Below, piece after piece: positions 1-10,615 of a stretch of 64,000 nt of DNA. A program made the translations under genes and the position numbers. Numbering within the stretch: position 1 is the stretch's first letter; each line of letters begins with the position of its first letter. The notes beneath the pieces are model-generated. The model was not told the origin of the DNA. It saw only the letters and a list, made by a program, of their open reading frames with translations, and ran no database searches. The stretch is from Curvularia sp. ZM96. Taxonomy: Eukaryota > Ascomycota > Dothideomycetes > Pleosporales > Pleosporaceae. The stretch lies in contig JAJGBQ010000001.1 in the NCBI GenBank assembly GCA_022457065.1, positions 2,666,001 through 2,730,000 on the forward strand. Direction: 5' to 3'.

Positions 1-1174
1 TGACAGCCCACGATAGCCGTTTTCTCAGCTCTACCTCAGTGGGTAGGATGCTCCAACAGGTAGGGTCAAATTGTAAGCCCAGTGTCTGTGAGACAGCCAC
101 CATTGTGCCCACAAGTGACCACTTTGTTGCATAATCTGGCATGAGTGGTTTGTACGGTGGTGAAACCAACAGTAGGATCAACGTTTGTATTGTAGAAAAG
201 TCCGGCTTATGCATCTCCTGATGCAACACATGTAAAGCAAGATCCCATAATTTTCCTGCGTCGGGAAGATCGTATGCTATCTGGATGGAGAGATAGTCGT
301 CGAAGCCGGCGAATGGTAAGGTGACTAGATATATTGCGGCCAGAATAGAAGGCTTCGATCGCTTAGGCTCTGCTGGCTGTGCTCGAGAAATTACTGGAAA
401 ATGTGGGTATACAAATCGAAAGAATCTACACTTGTCAGTACAAACGGTATGGAAGTATCATCGGTTTTGGTACCCATACAAGGAGATCAACCTAACACCC
501 ACGTCAGGACTCACCAGCTGCTCTAGCTGTTCGCGAAAAGAATGATACTCTTTGTCACACTCCTCTACTGCATTTGTGGTATTTGAGACTAAGAGCTGGA
601 CTGGATGGATATCCCGGTGCACGGAGTGAACAGCCAGTCGCTTGAAAACAAAGTTATTGTCAGAGTCAAAATTGTATCTTTGCATAAGGTAGGGGTCCAT
701 GTCCCCTGTAAGGCCACAGACTATGCTTGTCGTCGCAGGTCCTTGTGCTGACGATGAAGGAAGCGCAAGATGATTGGTGGCCGCATCATTAGGCGGTGTG
801 TTGATGGGGTTGAAGCCTTGCATACTAGTCATGTCGATCATGGCTTGGTCAAACCAAAGGTTGTCGGATGGATCTGGCAATTCGCCTGGCAAAAGGTAAC
901 CCTGTTGGTCGAAAAAGCCATCGCTAGAATTAGGAGCGTTGTTTTGCTCAATTGTGACTCCCAAGCTAGCTGACTCCTGCAGAGAGTTTGTCGGTGATAC
1001 ATGTGCTGTGGGTGCTGCATACGCGCGTGAATTCTTGGATGCGGACTCAAACGTGCACTCACGCTGTGAGAGACGACATAGCCGGCATGGGGGTGTGGAC
1101 TCAATGCGACATGCACTTTTGCGAGCCCTGCAGTTATCGCATGCTCGCTGCGACTTGCTCATATATCTTCGCAT
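1..1174 (-). CDS. Zn2Cys6 fungal transcription factor, C-terminus cut by window edge
   Basis: Sequence-specific nuclear regulator of Pol II genes. The N-terminus carries a binuclear zinc cluster with cysteines at residues 12, 15, 22, 30, 33 and 40 (C-x2-C-x6-C-x7-C-x2-C-x6-C). After about 180 low-complexity residues comes the start of the fungal_trans middle homology region: FFRFVYPHFPVISR, then GFDDYLSIQIAYDLPDAGKLW, the pattern of the family. One intron must be removed. The donor at 491 (GTTGAT) with the acceptor ending at 426 (branch CTGAC) keeps the frame; the stronger-looking GTGAGT at 514 would shift it. The ATG at 1174 is the first in frame, and MSKSQ four codons later is an alternative. 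The target genes cannot be read from the sequence. The gene continues beyond base 1. Confidence 0.85.
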
Positions 1175-1700
1175 GTTGTCTGCTTATGGAAGAAGAATGA
1201 GAAGTAACTCGTCGGCGGTGTTATCAGCTGGTAAGCCAAGCTTAGGCAAACTCATGTTTTACCGAGGCGTTAGCAGAATCCCGTGATTAGCTAGACTGAA
1301 ATCGGTAAATAGTCACGTAGTAGCAAAAGCCAGTGCTTGGATATGCGAGACTTTGTCGAGTCTCGCACTGCTCAATCTCATGATCGTACTTCGAAAGATG
1401 ATCCAACCAAGCGCTAGCCCTGGGTCGCAACGCATTACTACTATGAAAGATTCGGAGGGTTCATGCCCAACATACCTTTGGTCTCTGGCCGACACCTGGA
1501 TGAGTTGACTATACGTGCTACACTGCCTCTTGAATTGGCGGCTTAAATGCTCTTGTTGTGTATTCCAGGAAAACAGCGTTTTGTTCGAAAATCTGATGGA
1601 CGAGTATGATCAAGGACAGTACCTCATATGGTGTCTTTGCTCTTTTGTCTTGTCTGCCCTTCAAGAGCTGCATAATCAATTCGAGTCGCTAATATCTACT
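1175..1700. other. Intergenic gap between two minus-strand genes
   Basis: This is the presumed promoter of the Zn2Cys6 gene and the 3' flank of the CFEM receptor gene. I see no coding frame or RNA gene in it. Confidence 0.5.
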
Positions 1701-3458
1701 TCAAGTGCTCTTTATGTACTCCTTGTCAAGTATAGCTTTGTCGGATGACGAATCCTCCAGGACAGGACTCGATACCACAATGGTGACGGGTTGGTTTCCA
1801 CCGTGATGATCCTGCGATTCTCCTGCCTGACCGGGGTTGTGTTTGGTGACGAAAGTCTCCACTGGTCGCAGCTCCACGAAACGATCGTCACCCACGTCGT
1901 CGCCATCACACTCGAACCTCGAGAAGTTCTGTGTCGAGAGTCTGTATGGATCCTTGCCACCCTCCTTGCTTCTTTGCTTCGATACCTTGAGCGTGTCGCC
2001 CGAGTAGTTTGAGCCGGCGCTCTTTTTGTCTTCCAACGACTTGTAGTTCTTCTTTTTGCTTGATTCGTGCGAACGACCACTCTGGCCATAGCTTGAGGAA
2101 GCTTCAGTCTTATGCTTGAAGCCGTTCATGACGAATCGTATCAAAGCCGGTACCGTAGGAACTGCAGCACAAAGGTGGCCAAGGCCGCTAGCAATAAAGG
2201 TACTCATAGATGTTCCGACGATGGTGTATGTCTGATCGCTTTGATCGACAACACCTTTCAAGAAGGGCACGCGTGCGATCGAGACCGCGATGATGCTGGG
2301 CATGTCAGTAAACGCCGCATAAGCGTAAAGTGGATGGTGGATGACTTACAGCAGACCGACACCGAAAAAGATGAGAATTTCGATCTTCCTTGACGTTGCC
2401 ATTTGCAGCTTGAGGACGATTGGGACAGGAAGGGCGAACAGGACGACCTCTGCAATAACCTCGTAGACGACTGTCAACTTCAGGATGATGAGCCAGTCGA
2501 GGCATTTTGCTGTCTTTGCAGCTTCGAGATCCCACTGAGCCCGAACCGGAATGCATCGGATAGCCGCTGTGAAGATGAGGGGGACTGTGAAGCAAGCTGT
2601 GAAGGCCATGAAGGCGAAGACAGCCCGCTTCAACCATACGTTCGGGAAGATTCGGAGATATAAGCACAATATGCTGTACTTGAGTAGTAACATCTCGGTT
2701 CCCCAAATGATGGTAGCAATGTAGGCTGCATGCTTGTCAGTACGATATGCAGGTTGTATGTGCTCCGGTGCATACTCCAACGCCCAATGTCATAGACACG
2801 TTGATATGTCAAGTCCCAAAGATGCATTCCAATTCCAGAATTAATATTGAGTTGAAAGACGACCATGAGCGGAATGCACAAAATCTCAAACGATCGTCAG
2901 TACAGAGGAGAGCGGCTACTGCTGGTGGACTTACAGCTGATACGAGATGGATCCAATCATCCCACCAGAAAGGATTACCACCAATCCAACGCGACGCGAA
3001 GCGCATAGCAACAGCGATGACAGGTATTACGCCTGTCACATATGCTGTGATCCTCATCATCTCTGTATACGAATCGTGTGGTCGATTGCAGAGATCGGCT
3101 TGTGCTTGAAGGATTTCTGCGCGAAAATCAGCAATATTTGAGTTTGACGCTGCGATAGACGTACCGAAAGTTTGGTCAAGCGTGCATTTCTCTAGCAAGC
3201 ACGGTTGCAGAATTGTGGTCGAGTTTTTGGAGTTGCACTGGCACTCAACGTCGAGAAGACCGCAACCGATAAGAGGCAAACCCTCTGTGATACATTCAAG
3301 CTATCCTAGTCAGCTACATCCACGTACTCCTTCGAGGGAAAATTTACTCCGCACAGTGGAATCCTGGCTATTGCGTCCGAGGCGGCGTCTGGTGCTGCAG
3401 CCGCCAAGCTGAAAGCACTTGCGCACAGCGCAATCACGATTGCATGGTGCCAAAACAT
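1701..3458 (-). CDS. CFEM-domain PTH11-like integral membrane protein (receptor-like)
   Basis: Plasma-membrane protein of the fungal CFEM-GPCR type, in which an extracellular eight-cysteine CFEM domain precedes seven helices. Six exons (3458-3348, 3300-3165, 3116-2935, 2884-2776, 2725-2350, 2295-1701) sum to 502 residues. A signal peptide (MFWHHAIVIALCASAFSLAAAA) is followed by the CFEM cysteines IPLC, LEC, IGC, VEC, QC, QPC, EKC and DLC. The rhodopsin-like part includes RITAYVTGVIPVIAVAMRF, FWWDDWIHLVSA and LKYSILCLYLRIFPNVW. The cytoplasmic tail (about 190 residues) is rich in Ser, Lys and Asp. The start at MFWHH is chosen because it opens the signal peptide; 28 in-frame upstream codons are less likely. 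PTH11 of Magnaporthe is the named family member, which acts in surface sensing. The ligand is unknown. Confidence 0.88.
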
Positions 3459-6084
3459 TACAGAATATGGAGCAGATAGTTCGGGAACCTGAGGCAGGTA
3501 GCAAAGGTTGGTTGTCGAGGCCGCGGACAGTGGCTCATTCATATGAGGCCTTCAGAGTCAACGCTCCAACTAAAAACGACTACATTCTAGTCGTCCTTGC
3601 TAAGTGCCACTGTATTGACACAGATCATGCCAAAATTTGAGCGACTTAGCGCACAGACAGAGGATCGTCCAGGCATTACCCTGACTTGTGGTTCCATGCA
3701 CGCAACGGACCTTCAACAGGCAACCAGCCATGGTCGAGCTACCATTGATAGCTCCGTGAGAGAATATTCCGATTGGACAGATAACGAGCAGAATTGTTCA
3801 GATTGCCCATCGATGAGGACATGTGGGGTACAGGGGTATTGTAGATCATGTTTTGCCGGTATGATCCTCATTTGTCTAGTGCGAAAAGGACAAGCTGTGG
3901 ATGTATGGGCAGTACGTTCTGATGAACATCATTTGCTGCAGCCTCTAAACTATTCATCGACTAGTGACGGAAAGCGCGTTACTCCGTATAAAGCGTCAAA
4001 CTTTGCTGTGGCGCCGACTGAGGTAGGCAGGTTAACCGTGATTCTTGGGATGCAGACTTCCGTTGTTAGATCTCCCATTGCGCCACACCGTGATCAACAT
4101 GACACATGTCCCTGGACCCATTCCCAAACTTTAAGAGCCTCCTTGGCTCAATCGGATAATTATCCACTTAGTGCATTTCCAATTTCAAAACACCGGCTCA
4201 AACAACCGGGAGTTAACACGCCGACTGTTATACCCGTGACGGAACGACGCATCCGTGGACCCTTTCATCAAAGAAACTGGTGCTGCGCGACTTGAGCAGG
4301 CTGACAGTAGCTTGTCCCAAGCTGGTCACTATATATAGCTCTCATATATTCTATAAGTATAATCCATGCCAAAGTCTTCGCAACAGCTATGTACAGTGGT
4401 AGGGATGGTAACTGGATGAAGTATTGGAGTTGCGCAAAGAGAGGCGGATACGGAAGAAACGGCAACAACAAAGCCAATTGTAGCAAGGTTGACAACACTC
4501 AAAGTTCTTCGTTACCTAAGAGGATGTCTGGACAAGCGGAGATGCACTACCATATGACCATGCAACTGGAGTTACGTGCTCACTGCAGATGCGGGTGCAT
4601 CGCCACCGTTGCCTACAGATGAATCCTTTGAGTCTTATACCAGGTGCCTGGGCCGCGCACGGTTGAGATTATTCAACCCAACCTCGTTATACTTGCTCAT
4701 AAACCGTAAACAAGATTTGATCTAAAAGTATAGCGACAGGTCGTGCGATTGTTGCATATTGGACAGAAAACAGTACAGGTGCACGTTACAGGTGCACGTT
4801 TTAGAGATCTACAGCACCATCTGATGGTGGTAGCGTTTCACCTGCAGATCTCGTATGGCCCAGCCCCCTGTAACACCCTCGTTGGCTGAATTGCGCATTG
4901 CGCGACTCTGGGCGTGGCGCGCGCGGGCACGGTAGCCAACGCATGGCCGCGCTAGTTACCTATGTTGAGGCTGGAATGGCGCCAAAAGTCTAGTAGCTTT
5001 CACCTCCTTCAATCTTTTGCATGTATGCCTACACGGCTGCACTTAAGCTCGATATACTCAACTCTTTTGCAATCGTCCCGTGTTTAGGCGCACTCCTTCG
5101 CACAGAACAGTTCTCTACTTAAGGCCCTGCAGTTGCCCTCTGACCTGGATTTGAAGAACTGAGACGATGTCGTCTCCTACAGATAGCACGTAATTCGAGT
5201 GGCTTCACTGAATTTCGCCACAAAAAAAGGTTTCAGAACACGTCCGATTGGCATAAGATGGTGGCCAAATACTAGTTTGAGACGACCGCTTCGCATCCGC
5301 AGCCGCAGCCGCTAGTCCAACTAAGCCCATTTAATGCTTGAGATCACTAAGCAATGTTCATCTCAAAATTCTCCGCCTCAGCAGACCAATCCTTTCTGGA
5401 ACATCTGGCACTAACACAGGCTTACTTCCCAAATCGGCAATCGTATACGTATGGAAAGTCGCCCTTTTCAGAAGCGATCCAAATACTAACCTACTACAGC
5501 TCTCCTCCACCCAAGCCGTGTCCATTCGATCTGTGAGATTGTATACAAGACGTTTGTGGAGAATGTCGATCCTGAAAACGTTCTTCCATTCATAGGAGTT
5601 CGGCACTCTTAATCGTCCCTACTCAACTACGCCTATTTCACCAAACAAGACTTCAGGAGAATTAATTCTGTTTCACAGATTATAAAATAATCAAGCTTTT
5701 GCATAAGCTCACCCGTCAGCTTCCTAATAATGGGCTTGCGCCTCTTCGCTTTGCTTGGCGCATCAGCCAGATGGTACCTGAAGGCCGTTCCGAGACAACA
5801 TCATGCTATATTAAGGAGTCCTCACTTTATTGATAAGCTGTGTTTCTGAATAGACTGCTTAGAGTGTTACCTAAGAAACAACACCTCAGTTCGTCCCAGA
5901 AGTACAAAAGGAATCTTGCTACCCTTCGCTGAAAATCATCTTCTTTGCATCTCACCTCTAAAACTTTCTTCAAATCTTCAGATTTCCTTTTTCTCATACT
6001 CTTCCACTCACTTTCGGTCGTTTAATTTGTTTATTAAGTCATTCTTCCAGTCTCCATAATTCATCAGACCAACAATTAGTCAAA
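3459..6084. other. Long gene-poor interval
   Basis: About 2.6 kb without a convincing gene. Open frames at 3.6-4.3 kb and 5.3-5.6 kb lack recognisable domains and have no splice-consistent extension. The stretch from about 5.3 kb onward is visibly AT-rich. It contains a 13-base tandem duplication near 4.78 kb and the promoter of the secreted protein that starts at 6085. Confidence 0.5.
4775..4800 (+). repeat. 13-base perfect tandem duplication
   Basis: The unit acaggtgcacgtt occurs twice head to tail. It is intergenic. It could be replication slippage or a doubled binding site around the palindrome GTGCAC; nothing else supports a function. Confidence 0.6.
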
Positions 6085-6510
6085 ATGAGGGCTACGTTCG
6101 CTGCTACACTCGCCCTCCTCACTGCCGTCACCATTGCGGCCCCAGCTGGCAATGCTGCGCTGCCAAAGCGCGCAGCGCTTTTCAGTGGCCCTGCTCGCAT
6201 CACGATTAGCGAACACAATGGACACAGCCAAGTGATTAGTGTGCCTACCGATGGCCAAGACCACAAGGTGACCGACTTGACGGGAGGCCAAAGCTCAGTT
6301 CTCTTCGTGGAAGAGGATGGTTTCACGGAGGCAACCGATGCCACTCTCGTGGATCTCGACCCTACGCTTTTCTGTGTCTTCAAAGGCGACAGCGGCCCCA
6401 TTTCAATCAACTTCAACATTCCAAGCATCGAGTTCGACGGAGGTTCCACACTTTTTATGGAATTCTTTACTATCAACTGCGATGTTGCGCCTGCAAAGTT
6501 CAGAACATGA
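6085..6510 (+). CDS. Small secreted protein (141 aa), effector-like, function unknown
   Basis: I do not recognise a family. The single-exon frame encodes a clear N-terminal signal peptide (MRATFAATLALLTAVTIAAPA) followed by a short pro-like stretch ending in LPKR, a possible Kex2-type cleavage site. The mature part of about 110 residues is rich in beta-type residues and has two cysteines (LFCVF and TINCDV) that could pair. There is no membrane anchor. The start is preceded by an A at -3 (gtcaaaATG). The gene is isolated between AT-rich gaps of 2.6 and 1.1 kb. Small size, secretion and isolation fit a candidate effector or cell-surface protein, but that is inference. Confidence 0.72.
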   Translation: MRATFAATLALLTAVTIAAPAGNAALPKRAALFSGPARITISEHNGHSQVISVPTDGQDHKVTDLTGGQSSVLFVEEDGFTEATDATLVDLDPTLFCVFKGDSGPISINFNIPSIEFDGGSTLFMEFFTINCDVAPAKFRT

Positions 6511-7582
6511 TGGTCTATTAGTTGAATTGGTTCTTGATGAATACGGCTTTGTAATCTCTGGGAGAGGGACTATTTTGGTTTTTTTATATAATTTCGCTCG
6601 CTTGATTATTGGGGTCTAATCTAGGTATACGCTGGAGGAAAACTCACCAATACACTCGTTTAGAATGGAAAATACTTTTATAAAACTCTAAGCTAAGCTT
6701 GCGAAAGCACGACTGGTGTAATAACAAGTGCATATCTCTTTGTATATCTCTGTGGGTCCCTCACTACCAAATTTCCTATCTAGTGGCCTCTGATCGCTAC
6801 TACGGATGGCAAAAGTTTCAGTCCCCACGCATAAATTTCTAACCCATGGTTTTTCTATTGTTCTAGAGTGTTTGTAATTCGACTAATCTGCTTCTTGAGA
6901 CGCTTCGAGTCACTAAGACTATTTTAGCGTTTGGTGGATCGTTGAAACCCTGTAGACAGGCACAACCATTTCGCCGTATTGAACATAAGTGCAAGACCTT
7001 TGCAAACTATGTATAAACATTGAAGGCTCTAAATTTTATAATCTAGTTGGTCAGTATGATGAAGAGAACGTTTTCTAAACTATAGATGTTGCAACAAGAC
7101 CTTGCCATCTACTCACATACCAGGTTTTCCCAGGCTAACCCACTTTTCAACGCTAGAGAGGCAGAGAGATGGCCGGATCTGCAAGTCATACGGGTGTTGA
7201 TCGCTCAAAATGACTTGCTCAGCCATTCTGAGACGTAGGATCAATTGCTAAGCTCTTCTTATGGTTGGAAAAGACGTGTCTATGGCTACACCTTACTAAA
7301 AGTCATAACCAGAGAAGTTATCAATAGATCTCTAGATCCGAGCGTTAGATAGGATAGTAATGCTGACCACTCAAGGTCAAGAAACTTGTTGAATGCTGTA
7401 CAAGCTTTGCGACTTCTTTTCTATACGATTCTACAACCAAAACATTAACTAACCCCTCCCACCCCTCCCCCAGCAAGTAGTTTCTCCGCGTTCAAACCTC
7501 TACACAACTCATCCAAGTAACCAACTAGAAAACAATAAGTGACCAAATTTGCCGCTTATTTAGCCCTGTAATGTGTTTGAAA
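6511..7582. other. AT-rich intergenic interval
   Basis: About 1.1 kb, visibly rich in A/T with many stop codons in all frames. No gene is seen. It may hold decayed repeat sequence, but no terminal repeats or transposase remnants could be recognised by eye. Confidence 0.45.
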
Positions 7583-8287
7583 TCAAGGAGTAATCGTTGA
7601 CCAGATAATATCAACCCAAGCTACAACCAAAACAGTAGGGGCCGGCCTTATAGCCCCCCCAAACTGTTCATCCGTAATCCCGTACCTGGCATAGAATGAG
7701 TTTGTCCTAACAGCCTCTCTGATCGAACCAAGGAGAAGGCCTCGAAAACCCGTTCGAGGGTCGCCCGCCGCACCGTTTACGCCGGAAATATGTCTGAACA
7801 CGTCTGTCCAATTGGGCCGAGTTGGGGTCACAACAACCGTTGCCATCACTCCCAAGCTTGGGAATCGGATACTAGCTTCGATCGGGTCGCCTCGACCCAA
7901 ATTTGAATTGAAAAGGGCTTGATCCGCTAGGCTGTCGGTAGGGAAAGAGTTCTCCGAGACTCGGCTGATTCTAGGGGCACTTTCATTTTCTCGTTCGATA
8001 TCAGCACGGGCGCGGATGAAGATACCCGGGCCAATTGAGGCGACAACCAAGCGTCTATGGTTAGGGTCCATTGAAATAAGCTTGTTCGGTTGCTGGTTTC
8101 CGAACTGGCGAGGAGAAATGGCGTTGGTACTTCCGGCGCTATCTACCAGTTAGTCGCAGCTTAGCAGCAAAGGACACGAAGATTAAGGGGAGGCTTACAG
8201 GGACCTCTCATGCAGGTTCTTCACGGGTACCGCTGGCAATCCCGATGCCAGCCCAATAAAAAGAACGATTAACGAGAGAATCTGCAT
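7583..8287 (-). CDS. Secreted protein (214 aa), function unknown
   Basis: I do not recognise a family. Exon 1 (8287-8199) encodes the signal peptide MQILSLIVLFIGLASGLPA. A 60-base intron (8198-8139, donor GTAAGC, branch CTAAC, acceptor ATAG) leads into exon 2 (8138-7583); the coding length is 645 bases. The mature part has no cysteine that I can see, contains ARADIERENE and FPSLGVMATVVVTPTRPNW, and ends in a hydrophobic stretch, VLVVAWVDIIWSTITP, too short and polar for a sure anchor. I chose the ATG at 8287 because it opens directly into a signal peptide and lies about 135 bases downstream of a TATAAG element; a longer upstream frame from 8401 is less likely. It is one of three secreted proteins in this sparse block. 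Confidence 0.65.
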
Positions 8288-8420
8288 TGTAGATAATGGA
8301 AGGGTCTGGTGTGGTAGTATAGAAAAAAGTGATACTATCGAGAATTGGAGTAAAAGTGAGCTTTTGCCAATAATGGGGAGTGTGAGGATATTGACTTGCA
8401 ATCTTTACTGGTAACTTGGT

Positions 8421-8427
8421 ACTTATA
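8421..8427 (-). promoter_or_regulatory. Possible TATA element
   Basis: The minus strand reads TATAAGT about 135 bases upstream of the chosen ATG at 8287, a plausible core-promoter spacing for a fungal gene. It was identified by eye only. Confidence 0.3.
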
Positions 8428-9576
8428 GTTGATCTCGATACTCTGGAGAGTTTAGGTAGCTTTCCATGTTAGTATTTTTAGTTTTCAGCATTGATCAAAT
8501 TCGTTCGAACAAGCCTGCGTTTGAGACATAGAGCGCAGTTTGGGGAATGTATTGGTTTGGAGGCTGTGATAATATCAGTTGGCTCATCAGCGAAGCTTGG
8601 AGAATCAAGCCATGGAGTCCACTTTACAGATCGCATGGCTACTTTGATGTCACTCTGGTACGTATTCTTAGCTTGCTACATTGGTCAACAAAATTCTGGG
8701 GCTGATTAGATGCACTGGCAAGGTGCACGTGTGGGGGTTGTCTTAGTATCTGGCCCCCAAGTTCAGGATCTCCTTAGACAAGGATTGCCGCAGGAAAGCT
8801 CAATTCGGAACTCCTCTAATTGTACGGGCAGGATTATCATGCTGCCTGTTACCATTCTAGTCTAGTACGGCTGGAAGAAGTAAGGTGCAACTCCGTGTCA
8901 GCTTACTTTCCAAAACAAGCTGATGTCACCCAACTATCCTGTGGACAGAAGATTCCCAGTTCGAGCAGTATTTTATGCAGATCGAAGAGCGCAAACTCAG
9001 GTAAAGCCCCTCCTAGGAGATTTCAACTATGGAGTAAGACAATCTTCGGGTGTGTCTGTGTGTCTGTGGGTCATCATCGACTGATTAAGGTACGTGCGAA
9101 CTGCCTTGTAATACTTCCAGAACTCAAGTTTTTGATACTTTCGGTGACTTAGAGACTATTGTGGAAACTTTACCGTCGTTCGTCATCCGTACGAGGCTGA
9201 GATTTCTGAAACATCCAGGAGCGTGATGCCAGAAGTGTAGCTGAAAACCCACCAGTACACTGACTCAAAACTGTTCGTCTTAGCGGAGAAAGTAATCGTG
9301 AACAGAGTGATTAGGACTACCTTTGACGTCCAAATCCAACATATTGTGTTGCGAGGGATTAAGGAAAGTTCCCCAATTCCATAGTTGCGGATTCTTGCTA
9401 TGACAGCCACATGTACCATATATACACTTAGTCACAACAAATCGAAGTGAAAAGAACTAACAATAGCGACAAACTCATTTTCGATGAGTTTTCGACAGGA
9501 GTTGCTGACAACAAACTCTGTTTCGCTCAGGATTAGGTACATTCAAAATAACTGTCATCGAAGTCTGGTGAAGACA

Positions 9577-9583
9577 TATAAGG
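9577..9583 (+). promoter_or_regulatory. Possible TATA element
   Basis: The plus strand reads TATAAGG about 160 bases upstream of the ATG at 9740, similar in sequence and spacing to the element of the neighbouring divergent secreted-protein gene. It was identified by eye only. Confidence 0.3.
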
Positions 9584-9739
9584 CTCTATCTTGACCGAAA
9601 ATTCTCAGATCAACCAAACACGACTTCTCTCTTGCATTGTATCTAACTCTTTTCCTAGATTGCTTCTTGCCAGCATTTACAGCTCTACGATTCTACCAGA
9701 CCAATCAGCTCGCTCAATTAACTCAATCAATCTTCCAAG

Positions 9740-10615
9740 ATGCGTTTCCAACTTCAACACGTCTTCTTCCTGCTTTCTGCAGTTGCAACAGCGTCTAATT
9801 TCGCCGCGATGCCTAATGATGCGATACTGGGCTCGGATGCTATCATGCCTCGCGCAGCATGCGGCCCTACCCCTGGCCCCTGCAACGAAAATAACTGTCA
9901 TGGTTACAATGGTAAGTACCAACACTCCCACTGACGAATCAGAAATCTGGTGAAGTGTACTAATTCTTCTCCAGACCCTGCTGGCGGTGGCAGCGTCTGC
10001 ACAGCGGGCGACTTTAACGGATGCTCTTGCGCTCATAACTGTGGTAAAAGCCCCGGCTCCTGCCTAGACAACGATTGTGCGGGCTTTAACGACCCTCTTG
10101 GAGGACTCGGCATCTGCACAGGTGGCCAGTTTGCCGGCTGTGATTGCGTTAGTCAATGTGGAACCGAGCCAGGACCATGCAACGAAAACAACTGTTCGGG
10201 CGTCGCTGTTGAGGGGGGTCTGTTTGGAACATGCACTACTGGCGATTTCAAAGGCTGCTTCTGCCTTAGCCAGTGCGCAAATCACAAATTCCCCTGCGAT
10301 CAGAACAACTGCGGAGGCTCAGCTGACGACGTGGATGGTATTTGCACTACTGGAGATTTTGCTGGGTGTCCGTGCTCGTCTTTGGACAACGATCATCAGT
10401 GTGGCAACTTGGAGTCTCACGGGTGCAATGAGTTCGATTGCGCTGGTGTCAATTTCCCTGAGGGTGGCTTCGGTATTTGCACGAACAAGTTCAAGGGTTG
10501 TCTCTGCGAGCTGACCTGTGGAACTGAGAATGGCCCGTGCGACCAGCATAACTGCCAGGGAGTGGATGGGAAGTGTACCGCAGGTGACTTCAATGGATGC
10601 GCATGCAATCCATGA
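9740..10615 (+). CDS. Secreted protein of six tandem cysteine-rich repeats (270 aa)
   Basis: Exons 9740-9911 and 9975-10615 join across a 63-base intron (donor GTAAGT, acceptor TCCAG). A signal peptide (MRFQLQHVFFLLSAVATAS) and a short linker precede six repeats of about 32-42 residues that fill the rest. Each repeat has six cysteines: CG-x(3-6)-C-x4-[ND]C-x-G, a Gly/Asp loop, then C-T-x(2-3)-F-x-G-C-x-C. Examples of the two halves are CGTEPGPCNENNC and CTTGDFKGCFC. The even cysteine number per unit suggests three disulphides per module. Similar modules occur in other fungal secreted proteins, but I know no named function, so none is given. Cell-wall binding, chitin shielding or an effector role are guesses. 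Confidence 0.8.
9860..10614 (+). repeat. Six coding tandem repeats with conserved cysteine spacing
   Basis: The repeats begin at the first cysteine after the linker (AACGPTPG) and continue to the stop. The intron falls inside the loop of repeat 1. Units 3 and 6 resemble each other most in the first half (CGTEPGPC and CGTENGPC). Unit 4 replaces the CG start by CA and the P by F, and units 4 and 5 have altered loop lengths, which suggests older duplications. Confidence 0.7.

Larger units (their letters stand above)
8288..9739. other. Divergent intergenic interval between two secreted-protein genes
   Basis: About 1.45 kb without a convincing gene. It serves as the upstream region of both the minus-strand secreted protein and the plus-strand cysteine-repeat protein. 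Short open frames at 8.5-9.2 kb and 9.2-9.4 kb have no recognisable domain. Confidence 0.5.

Noticed and set aside
4143..4215. tRNA-like stretch (GGCTCAATCGG followed by hairpin-like sequence)
   Set aside because: No acceptor-stem pairing, no proper anticodon arm and no GGTTCGA-type B box could be found.
3597..4295. Plus-strand open frame of 232 codons
   Set aside because: It begins with a non-ATG codon, has no recognisable domain, its composition looks random, and it lies upstream of the CFEM receptor gene where promoter sequence is expected.
5338..5606. Overlapping open frames on both strands
   Set aside because: All are under 90 codons, in an AT-rich gap, without domain, signal peptide or plausible intron extension.
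9183..9419. Minus-strand frame rich in hydrophobic residues
   Set aside because: Only 78 codons in AT-rich DNA, where chance hydrophobic runs are expected; no splice-consistent continuation.
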